Assembly (NCBI GenBank): GCA_036845725.1
Contig: DAIUDK010000058.1
Coordinates: 1-30,514 of the forward strand
DNA from: DSWT01 sp036845725
GTDB lineage: Bacteria > Chloroflexota > Anaerolineae > B4-G1 > SLSP01
Direction: 5' to 3'
DNA: 30,514 bases
A model generated the notes under the pieces. The model was not told where the DNA came from, made no database searches, and saw nothing but the letters and a program-made list of their open reading frames with translations. A program made the translations under genes and the position numbers. This document shows positions 1 through 6,230 of the stretch, piece after piece (position 1 is the first letter of the stretch; every line of letters starts with the position of its first letter).

Positions 1-1
1 G

Positions 2-1171
2 GCCCCCGGCAACACGAACAAACCGGCGGCGGGACTGGAATTTATCTTCAACGCGGCGGAAATGTCCGTGCATTCCACCGGTGATGGGCGGCTGCCCGGT
101 GCTTCACCAATCTTCCCCGTCGCGCCGGACTATCGCTTTACGTGGCCGATCTACAACGGTGTGGATTATTCGCGGCTGGGCAACTGGCGCGAGTGGCTTG
201 GCTTCTTCGAGTATCCCTATGCTGCAGAGGACTTTGTTGGCCTCTATAATCATGAGAACCAGGCCGGTGTCGCGCGCGTCTTTCCCGCCGACGTAGCACG
301 GGGAACGAAGGGCTTCGCCTACGGGTGGGCCTCTGCGCTTGACTGGCATATCTGGACGGACGTGGAATCCGCCGGGGTTGAGCTGCATGGCGGCGTCGCA
401 CCGACGTTCTGGGATACGGCGCATCTCGACGCGGGCGAGACGTTGGCCTGGACGGAAGTGTGGTATCCCGTCAATGACACCGGGGGGGTGACGGCAGCCA
501 CGCGAGAGGCGGTGTTGCATCTTAACAAGACGGATGGAAATCTCGCCATTGCCCTGCACACCACCACGCCGCGCGCGGCGGATGTGAGCCATCTTGTGGT
601 GTGGGAGCAGAGTACGTGCCAGGTGCTGCTGGACCAACTGCTGCCCATGTTGATGCCTGTCGCGTCCTATCACACGACGGTGGCTGTGGAGACATTGCTG
701 CTCGACCAACTCGCCGTCGCTTATGTGGATCGAGAGGGCGACGTGTTGGTTGCTGCCGGGCCAGTGACGTGCCTGGACGCGAAGCCGCGCCTGGTGTTGG
801 AGACGACGCGGCGTGTGCTGCTGGCGGAGATCGGTGCGCCGCAGGTGATGACGAGCTCGGTGCGCATCGACAACGTGGGCTATGGTGCGCTTACCTGGTC
901 GGCGGGGATTGTGCCGGGCGGGACGTTGGCGCTGAATGTGCCACTCACGTCCGGCGCGCAGGGAGAGCGGCTGTGGATTGGCGTGGATACGGCCGGCTAC
1001 GCGACCGGCGTCTATACTGGCACCGTCACGGTGACGGCGTCGCCGCCCGATACGCAGGACTCGCCACAGCAGCTTGAGGTGGTGCTGCGCGTCGTGCCGA
1101 AATTGGTGCGCGTGTATCTGCCCGCTGTGCTGCGGAATTTCACGCCGCCGCAGACGGTCATTCTGCCTTGA
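2..1171 (+). CDS. C-terminal part of a secreted DUF5107-like protein (5' end outside window)
   Basis: The frame is open from base 2, and the first ATG (62) lies inside a conserved-looking stretch, so this is the 3' part of a longer gene. The 390 visible codons contain the segment NWREWLGFFE, then ELHGGVAPTFWDT and WTEVWYPV. From memory these resemble the DUF5107 / galactose-mutarotase-like region of secreted Chloroflexota proteins. A beta-rich segment follows from about residue 280 (numbering from the ATG at 62). It includes GVYTGTVTVTA, a typical Ig-like or BACON-like strand pattern. The protein ends in VYLPAVLR plus 11 residues, a tail shared with two other secreted proteins in this window. 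The protein is probably exported, but no signal peptide is visible because the N-terminus is missing. No catalytic residues were identified. The family assignment is by recall and only moderately sure; the secreted character is firmer. Confidence 0.75.
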   Translation, partial: APGNTNKPAAGLEFIFNAAEMSVHSTGDGRLPGASPIFPVAPDYRFTWPIYNGVDYSRLGNWREWLGFFEYPYAAEDFVGLYNHENQAGVARVFPADVARGTKGFAYGWASALDWHIWTDVESAGVELHGGVAPTFWDTAHLDAGETLAWTEVWYPVNDTGGVTAATREAVLHLNKTDGNLAIALHTTTPRAADVSHLVVWEQSTCQVLLDQLLPMLMPVASYHTTVAVETLLLDQLAVAYVDREGDVLVAAGPVTCLDAKPRLVLETTRRVLLAEIGAPQVMTSSVRIDNVGYGALTWSAGIVPGGTLALNVPLTSGAQGERLWIGVDTAGYATGVYTGTVTVTASPPDTQDSPQQLEVVLRVVPKLVRVYLPAVLRNFTPPQTVILP

Positions 1172-1183
1172 AGGAAGGTGCTT

Positions 1184-1387
1184 TTTACCACAGAGGCTGT
1201 AGAGAGTGCTGAGTATCTTACACGAACTGCTACCTGTCTCTCGTTTCAGGCTATAGGACACGGATTTCTCCTTGTTTTTTATCCGTCAGATCCGTGTCCA
1301 TTCGTGTACTATTGGGTTTATAAGCGTGCCAGCAGCAACTTGGGTTATCTATAGGTTCTCTGCGATCTCTGCGCACTCTGCGGTGAA
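1184..1387. repeat. Repeat-derived spacer with imperfect terminal inverted repeats
   Basis: The spacer between the first gene and ubiX is built of low-complexity, repeat-like words. It begins with ACCACAGAGG at 1187-1196 and ends with CTCTGCGGTGAA at 1376-1387, whose reverse complement starts TTCACCGCAGAG. The two ends therefore form an imperfect inverted repeat. The right end also holds two near-copies of the word (CTCTGCGATCTCTGCGCACTCTGCGG). Inside is a perfect 10-bp inverted repeat, GGACACGGAT (1256-1265) and ATCCGTGTCC (1290-1299). Sequences of this style recur as dispersed intergenic repeats in many environmental bacterial genomes; that is general recall, not a search result. No gene is supported here. 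Confidence 0.55.
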
Positions 1388-1984
1388 TCACGTTCCCCAG
1401 GGGGCGTAGAGAGCGTTTGCGATGCTCAGACGGGCGAGCATCCGGCCCACGGTGTGTTCGACCATCTCGTCCAGGGTGGTGGGATGGGCATAGAGGGCCG
1501 GGACTGGTGGGAAGATAATCGCGCCGATTTCGGCGGCCTGCACCATCAGACGCAGATGCCCCAGATGCAGCGGGGTCTCGCGCACCACCAGCAGCAGCGG
1601 GCGGCCTTCCTTCAACGTCACGTCGGCGGCGCGGTTGAGCAGGTTGTCGGCGTGGCTGTGCGCAATGGCGGAGAGCGTCTTGATCGAACATGGCGCGACG
1701 AGCATCCCGCACGTGGCGAAGGAGCCGCTGGCGATCGGTGCGGTGAAGTCTTGCGAATCGTAGGTGTGCGTGGCCAACGCCTGAACGTCTTCCAAGGCAA
1801 GATCGAGTTCCTGGTGCAGCGTCGTTATCCCCGGTGGCGTTATCACCAGATAGGTTTCCACGGCGAGCGCTTTGAGGGTGATGAGGGCGCGCACGCCGTA
1901 GATTGCGCCGCTTGCGCCGGTCATTCCGACCACCAAACGTCTGGCGTGGCCATTTTCATTCACTGACGGTGTATTCACGCTCAT
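1388..1984 (-). CDS. ubiX: Flavin prenyltransferase UbiX
   Basis: UbiX transfers a dimethylallyl group onto FMN to make prenylated FMN, the cofactor of UbiD-type decarboxylases. The 198-residue protein has the family's usual length. Its N-terminal Rossmann-type motif GMTGASGAIYG (residues 20-30) binds the flavin phosphate. GSFATCGMLVAPCSIKTLSAIA (two parts, about 107-128) is the second conserved UbiX block. The family's basic C-terminal region, with LKEGRPLLLVVRETPLH, holds the phosphate- and prenyl-binding residues. ATG at 1984 is preceded by AGGAG about six bases upstream. No ubiD partner lies in the window, so the decarboxylase it serves must be elsewhere. The gene stands alone on the minus strand and diverges from parB. 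Its stop codon directly abuts the repeat-derived spacer. Confidence 0.95.
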   Translation of the reverse strand: MSVNTPSVNENGHARRLVVGMTGASGAIYGVRALITLKALAVETYLVITPPGITTLHQELDLALEDVQALATHTYDSQDFTAPIASGSFATCGMLVAPCSIKTLSAIAHSHADNLLNRAADVTLKEGRPLLLVVRETPLHLGHLRLMVQAAEIGAIIFPPVPALYAHPTTLDEMVEHTVGRMLARLSIANALYAPWGT

Positions 1985-2064
1985 GAGTGCTCCTTCGACA
2001 AGTGTAACATCACTCTACACCGATCTTCACGAATGGGCAATCCGATTTGTGATAAAGCGTGTTC

Positions 2065-2092
2065 TTGGCTTGTCGGTATTAAGTGCTATACT
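2065..2092 (+). promoter_or_regulatory. Probable sigma-70 promoter of parB
   Basis: TTGGCT at 2065-2070 and TATACT at 2087-2092 are separated by 16 bases. TG one base before the -10 box makes it an extended -10 element. This would give a leader of about 40 bases before the parB start at 2138. Assigned by pattern only. Confidence 0.5.
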
Positions 2093-2137
2093 GCTGTCTT
2101 GGTTTGGAGCGTGTTTATTGCTGAAGAGAGGATGAGG

Positions 2138-2977
2138 ATGACAAAACGAGGATTAGGCCGGGGGCTGGAAGTTCTGATTCCTGTGGATGAGGCGCAGGCG
2201 GGTGGTGTGCAGGATGTTCTACTGGATGCGATTACGCCCAATCCGCACCAGCCGCGTGGTTCCATCAGCATGCAGGACGTGCAGGAACTGGCCGGCTCAA
2301 TTCGCGAACATGGCATCATCCAGCCGCTCATCGTCACCCGCAAAGCCGATGGTGGCTACCAATTGATCGCTGGCGAGCGCCGTTGGCGAGCAGCACGGGT
2401 GGCGGGACTGCAACGCGTGCCCGTCATCGTGAAGGATGTGGCCCCGCAGCAGATGTTGGAATTGGCGCTGGTGGAGAACGTGCAGCGCGCTGACCTCAAT
2501 CCGTTGGAAGAGGCACTGGCTTACAAACAACTTATCGAGGAATTCGGCCTGTCGCAGGGAGATGTGGCACAGCGCGTGGGCAAGAGCCGCCCGGCCATCG
2601 CTAACACGCTGCGGCTGCTGTTGGCTTCGCCCGCCGTGCAGACCTCGGTGATGGAGGGGACAATCACCGAGGGGCACGCCCGCGCGCTGTTGGGACTGCC
2701 CCGCCAGGAAGATCAGGATGCCGTGTTGCGCATCGTTCTCCAGCAAGAGTTGAACGTGCGCCAGGTCGAGGCGCTTGTGCAGCAGTTTGCCCGCTCCCCT
2801 AAACCCAAGCCTGTTCCTATGCCTGAAGTCCAGGCATTGGAGGAAAGCTTCGAGGCATCGCTGGGCACGCGTGTGCGGCTCAAAGCCGGACGTAAAGGCG
2901 GACGTGTGGTGATCTATTACTATTCTGATGAAGAATTCCAGGCTCTCTACGAACGGTTGACTGGTGAAAGGTTGTAG
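2138..2977 (+). CDS. parB: Chromosome-partitioning protein ParB
   Basis: ParB binds parS sites near the origin and spreads as a CTP-dependent clamp to organise and segregate the chromosome. The open frame begins at 2033, but the true start is most likely ATG 2138. It gives the classic N-terminus MTKRGLGRGLEVLIP and has GAGAGG six bases upstream; ATG 2132 sits too close to that site. The 279 residues contain the ParB nuclease-fold motif GERRWRAARVAGL, the clamp motif VENVQRADLNPLEEA, and a helix-turn-helix (LSQGDVAQRVGKSRPAIANTLRLL). A dimerisation tail ends at LYERLTGERL. No parA lies next to it, unlike the usual parAB pair, and I found no convincing parS site in the window. It could therefore be an orphan or secondary ParB, or parA may have been moved. 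Confidence 0.93.
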   Translation: MTKRGLGRGLEVLIPVDEAQAGGVQDVLLDAITPNPHQPRGSISMQDVQELAGSIREHGIIQPLIVTRKADGGYQLIAGERRWRAARVAGLQRVPVIVKDVAPQQMLELALVENVQRADLNPLEEALAYKQLIEEFGLSQGDVAQRVGKSRPAIANTLRLLLASPAVQTSVMEGTITEGHARALLGLPRQEDQDAVLRIVLQQELNVRQVEALVQQFARSPKPKPVPMPEVQALEESFEASLGTRVRLKAGRKGGRVVIYYYSDEEFQALYERLTGERL

Positions 2978-3075
2978 AGTGGAAACGGTCATTCCGCGCG
3001 TGTAAAAATGCGGCGATTATGACCCTGGAGACCGAGTGCGCGGCGCTGGGCAACCTTTTTGCAATAGCATTCCGT

Positions 3076-3693
3076 CTAATTTGGCCACTGGATGCGGTAG
3101 ACGCACAGCCCGCCGCGAGAGGCCAGGGTCTGAACCCGCTCAGGATCGGCGTTGGTCAATTCGCGGATGATGGTTTCATCGATCTGGCACGTTTCTTGGT
3201 GGCTTTGCGCAACGTGGTGGTAAGGGCAACTGCTGACGTAGATGAAGTACTGGCCATCCTGGTCCTTATCCCAGCGGGCGACGAAGCCTTGTTGATTCAT
3301 AAAGGCCAATACACTGTCCATCCGGGCGTCGCGGTCTTCCGGTAGATTGCCTACACCAGCGACCATCCGCTTGGCGGTTTCACGCAGGAAATTCAGTTGT
3401 TCCTCTTGGGGGAGACACGCTTTCAGCGTGTCCAACATCGCGTTTGCCAGGCCGCTGTAATTGTTGGGGAATAGATCAGCGGCGGTGGAGGTCAAACGAT
3501 AGACGTAGCGCGGGCGCCCGGGCCGGTTGGAGCGATGGATTTCGGGTTCGGTGATATACCCCTCAGAACGCAGAATCTCCAGGTGATGGCGCACCGTCAC
3601 GCTCGTCAGGTTCAGTTCACGACTCAATTCTTGAACGGTGACCTCACCGCGACGTTTTAGGATTTCCAGGATTTGTTGTCTCGTGTCCTGCAT
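3076..3693 (-). CDS. SufR-like winged-helix regulator with C-terminal cysteines
   Basis: This is a DNA-binding regulator of 205 residues. The N-terminal winged helix-turn-helix (about residues 5-66) contains VTVQELSRELNLTSVTVRHH and a basic wing, NRPGRPRYVYRLT. The C-terminal half carries Cys156, Cys169 and Cys197 in a C-x12-C-x27-C arrangement starting SSCPYHH. This recalls SufR-family repressors, whose C-terminal cysteines bind an Fe-S cluster (C-x12-C-x13-C-x14-C in cyanobacterial SufR). The third Cys of that pattern appears to be absent here. The longer frame starts at 3717, but ATG 3693 is preferred because AGAGG lies about six bases upstream. No suf/isc genes are in the window, so its targets are unknown. 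It may also regulate itself, since direct repeats flank its promoter. The Fe-S role is inferred from the cysteines. Confidence 0.8.
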   Translation of the reverse strand: MQDTRQQILEILKRRGEVTVQELSRELNLTSVTVRHHLEILRSEGYITEPEIHRSNRPGRPRYVYRLTSTAADLFPNNYSGLANAMLDTLKACLPQEEQLNFLRETAKRMVAGVGNLPEDRDARMDSVLAFMNQQGFVARWDKDQDGQYFIYVSSCPYHHVAQSHQETCQIDETIIRELTNADPERVQTLASRGGLCVYRIQWPN

Positions 3694-3785
3694 TGCCGTC
3701 CTCTCTACCCAACCCACTGATTATGACGTTTTTGTTGGTGACATCCACATTATTTAAGTAAAGGGATGTATTTATAAACAAGTTT

Positions 3786-3814
3786 ATTGTAGCATTATAA
3801 GCACGTTTTGTCAA
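3786..3814 (-). promoter_or_regulatory. Strong sigma-70 promoter of the SufR-like gene
   Basis: Read on the minus strand, TTGACA (3814-3809) and TACAAT (3791-3786) are separated by 17 bases. That is a perfect -35 box and a five-of-six -10 box. The start site would be near 3779, giving a leader of about 85 bases. The -35 box sits inside one copy of the TTTTGTCAAA direct repeat. Confidence 0.65.
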
Positions 3815-3837
3815 ACCTATATTTTCTTTTTGTCAAA
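3806..3837. repeat. Two direct repeats TTTTGTCAAA, possible operator
   Basis: TTTTGTCAAA occurs at 3806-3815 and again at 3828-3837, with start points 22 bases apart, close to two helical turns. One copy covers the -35 box of the regulator's own promoter, so bound protein would block it. The operator role is inferred from position; no match to a known SufR box was seen. Confidence 0.35.
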
Positions 3838-3860
3838 AGCCACACAGGTTTTCGTTACGA

Positions 3861-3889
3861 TTGGTATTTCATCAGGAGTGTGCTATAAT
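3861..3889 (+). promoter_or_regulatory. Extended -10 promoter of tig
   Basis: TTGGTA (3861-3866), a 17-base spacer, and TGCTATAAT (-10 TATAAT at 3884-3889) form a consensus -10 with the extended TG. The start of transcription would be near 3896, about 23 bases before the tig GTG. The region between this and the divergent regulator promoter is AT-rich, unlike its neighbours. Confidence 0.7.
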
Positions 3890-3918
3890 CCATCCGATTT
3901 GTTAATGGAGGTACAAGC

Positions 3919-5337
3919 GTGTTTGAGATCAAAAAAGAAATTTTAGCGACACACGAGGCGCTGCTCAACGTCGAAATCGAGGCACAAGCTGTGCAAGACG
4001 CGATGCACAAAACCGCGCGCGTTCTGTCTCAAAAATACAATATCCCCGGGTTCCGTAGGGGAAAAGCGCCCTATGCCAAAGTTGTGCAGTACGTAGGCGA
4101 GGCGGCACTTCTTCAGGAGGCGGCAGACGCCATGCTTGAAGAAATCTATCCGCAAATCCTCGAAAAGGCTGAGGTCGATCCTTACGGGCCAGGTGAGTTG
4201 CAGAAAATCGAGCCTGATCCCCTGACTTTCACCATCCGCGTGCCTCTGACGCCGGAGATCGTCTTGGGAGATTATCACAGCCTGAGCCTGGAATGGCAGG
4301 ATGTTGGCGTGACCGATGAGGAAGTCGCCAATGTGCTGGAACAGATCCGCGAGGAGCACGCGATTCTGGAGGCCTTAGAGCGTCCGGCGGAATATGGCGA
4401 TGAAGTCCACATCAACGTGCTCGGCAAGGTCGATGACGAGGTCATCGTTGAAGAGGATGCCATCGAAGTTACACTCAAGGAAGATGCGACTTTTGTCGCG
4501 CCGGGATTTGTTGAGGCTCTGGTGGGGATGAGCACTGACGAGGAGAAATCGTTTTCGGTGGTCTTCCCAGACACTTTTGGCGAAGAGAGCCTACGCGGCG
4601 AAGAGGGGAATTTCGATGTTAAGATTGTTGGGGTCTACGAACGCGTGTTGCCGGAACTCGACGACGCGCTTGCCAGTACAGCGGGATCCTTCGAAACGCT
4701 CGAAGATCTGAAGCAGGATATTCACACCCGGTTGCTGGATGCCAAACAGAGTCACGCGCAGGAACACTACCGCGACGACTTGATATCCATCTTGGTTGCG
4801 CAATCCGACGTGCACTATCCGCCAGTGATGGTGGAGGACGCACTCGACGACATGATTGAAAATATAGGGAAACGGATTCAGCGTGAGCAGCGCATGTCGT
4901 TCGACGACGCGCTGAAACTGCAGGGGATTACTGCGGAACAATTCCGCCAGCAGATGAGGCCGCAGGCTGAGGCAGACGTTAAACGTTCCCTCGTCCTGTC
5001 GAAGTTTGCTGAGGCGCAGCACATTACCGTCAGTGATGATGAAGTCGTGCAGGAGTATAACGGGTTCCTCACTGCAGTGGGACAGGGCCACCGGATCGAC
5101 AGCCATCCGGTGCCGTTTGATTCGCCTTTGGGCCGTAATCTGAGACTGAGCATCCTCAACCGCAGGACATTGGAACATCTTGAAAAGATCGGGCGTGGCG
5201 AGGTCGATGCTGAAGCTGTTGCTGCACAGACCCAGGAGCCTGTGGCCGAAGATGTACCGGTAGAGCCAGAAACTGTCGTGGAAGAGGTTGTTGTCGAGGC
5301 AACGCCGTCGCCAGAGCAGGACGCTGCTGAGGCGTAA
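3919..5337 (+). CDS. tig: Trigger factor, ribosome-associated chaperone
   Basis: Trigger factor binds the ribosome exit tunnel and shields nascent chains. The 472-residue protein has the three expected parts. First is an N-terminal ribosome-binding domain with the signature GFRRGKAPYAKV at residues 44-55. Next is an FKBP-like domain at about 155-242 (from YGDEVHINVLGKV to FDVKIVGVYERV). Last is a long helical chaperone domain at about 245-430. The GTG start at 3919 is supported by GGAGGT six bases upstream. The end is unusual: about 40 residues (433-472) are low-complexity and acidic, rich in Glu, Val and Pro, and look disordered. clpP follows 114 bases later on the same strand, the usual tig-clpP order. 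clpX, often next, is absent. Confidence 0.95.
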   Translation: MFEIKKEILATHEALLNVEIEAQAVQDAMHKTARVLSQKYNIPGFRRGKAPYAKVVQYVGEAALLQEAADAMLEEIYPQILEKAEVDPYGPGELQKIEPDPLTFTIRVPLTPEIVLGDYHSLSLEWQDVGVTDEEVANVLEQIREEHAILEALERPAEYGDEVHINVLGKVDDEVIVEEDAIEVTLKEDATFVAPGFVEALVGMSTDEEKSFSVVFPDTFGEESLRGEEGNFDVKIVGVYERVLPELDDALASTAGSFETLEDLKQDIHTRLLDAKQSHAQEHYRDDLISILVAQSDVHYPPVMVEDALDDMIENIGKRIQREQRMSFDDALKLQGITAEQFRQQMRPQAEADVKRSLVLSKFAEAQHITVSDDEVVQEYNGFLTAVGQGHRIDSHPVPFDSPLGRNLRLSILNRRTLEHLEKIGRGEVDAEAVAAQTQEPVAEDVPVEPETVVEEVVVEATPSPEQDAAEA

Positions 5338-5451
5338 TCGCGGCGTTATCCGCGCGCCAGTCCACGTCAAGCAGCGAACATTTGACAATAGGGCTATTCG
5401 ACGGGCGACGACCTGATGAACGACGACGCGACGGTTTTGGAGGAGGTGACA

Positions 5452-6033
5452 ATGTTTCCGTATGTGATCGAAGATACTCGCATGGGCGATCGAGTATACG
5501 ATATCTACTCGGTGCTGCTGAAAGAGCGCATTGTTTTCCTGGGCACGCCCATCAACGCGCTCGTGGCGAACGAGATTGTGGCGAAGTTGCTTTTCCTGGA
5601 TCGCGAGGACGCCGAGCGGGAGATTTCACTCTACATCAATTCACCCGGCGGCGAAATCTCGGCGGGTCTGGCCATCTACGACACGATGCAGTTGATTCAG
5701 GCCCCCATTTCCACCATTGCGGTGGGAATCACGGCCAGCATGGCGACCGTCTTACTCACTGCTGGAGCCAAGGGACGCCGCTACGCTTTGCCTCACGCAA
5801 CGATTCACCTGCATCAGCCTCTCGGCGGCGCGCAGGGGCAAGCTACCGACATCGAAATCGCGGCACGGGAAATCCTGCGGATGCGCGACTTGCTCAATAG
5901 CATCTTGCGCCGCCACACCGGCCTTGATGACGGGCAAATCGACAGGCTTACCGACCGTGACTTTTACATGACAGCACAGCAAGCAGTGGAATATAGCATC
6001 ATCGATAAAGTGCTCGATCCGGCAAACGGTTAA
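5452..6033 (+). CDS. clpP: ATP-dependent Clp protease proteolytic subunit ClpP
   Basis: ClpP forms the barrel-shaped serine protease that works with a Clp ATPase. The catalytic triad is visible: Ser96 in GITASM, His121 in LHQPLGG, and Asp170 in TDRDFYM. INSPGGEISAGLAIYD is the conserved substrate-strand region. The open frame reaches back to 5416, but ATG 5452 is preferred: AGGAGGTG ends just upstream, and it gives 193 residues, the usual ClpP length. The block before the nucleophile is VGITAS rather than the more usual GQAAS, which does not touch the triad. It is probably co-transcribed with tig, because no terminator was found between them. A strong terminator follows. No clpX or clpA gene is nearby. 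Confidence 0.96.
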   Translation: MFPYVIEDTRMGDRVYDIYSVLLKERIVFLGTPINALVANEIVAKLLFLDREDAEREISLYINSPGGEISAGLAIYDTMQLIQAPISTIAVGITASMATVLLTAGAKGRRYALPHATIHLHQPLGGAQGQATDIEIAAREILRMRDLLNSILRRHTGLDDGQIDRLTDRDFYMTAQQAVEYSIIDKVLDPANG

Positions 6034-6056
6034 TCGTCTGCTTGTATTGTCTATCT

Positions 6057-6094
6057 ACACGACCGTCCGCGACACTGGACGGTCGTGTTTTGTT
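6057..6094 (+). terminator. Intrinsic terminator after clpP
   Basis: A perfect 12-bp stem, ACACGACCGTCC (6057-6068) with GGACGGTCGTGT (6077-6088), encloses an 8-base loop and is followed by TTTTGTTA. It lies 23 bases after the clpP stop. Confidence 0.85.
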
Positions 6095-6137
6095 ATCGGT
6101 GCATCAGCCTGAGTCGATTGTGGGATTGTGGGCGCAC

Positions 6138-6167
6138 TTGCGTTTTCTATGGATAAGAGCATACTAT
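6138..6167 (+). promoter_or_regulatory. Possible promoter of the dynamin-like gene
   Basis: TTGCGT (6138-6143) and TACTAT (6162-6167) lie 18 bases apart in the AT-rich stretch after the clpP terminator. Both boxes are weak matches. A promoter is expected here because a terminator precedes the gene. Confidence 0.3.
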
Positions 6168-6230
6168 ATCAAAAGATGAAAGGATGATAATCTCGAAGTA
6201 TGAGGATGTGTTTTTTGTGGAGAATCCTGT

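Noticed and set aside
104..1261. Minus-strand open frame of 385 codons opposite the first secreted gene
   Set aside because: It is rich in Arg and His with no recognisable domain, and mirrors the codon use of the plus-strand gene, which has clear secreted-protein features and the shared tail.
3019..3345. Plus-strand open frame of 108 codons
   Set aside because: It lies opposite the 3' part of the SufR-like gene, lacks a ribosome site and has no recognisable domain.
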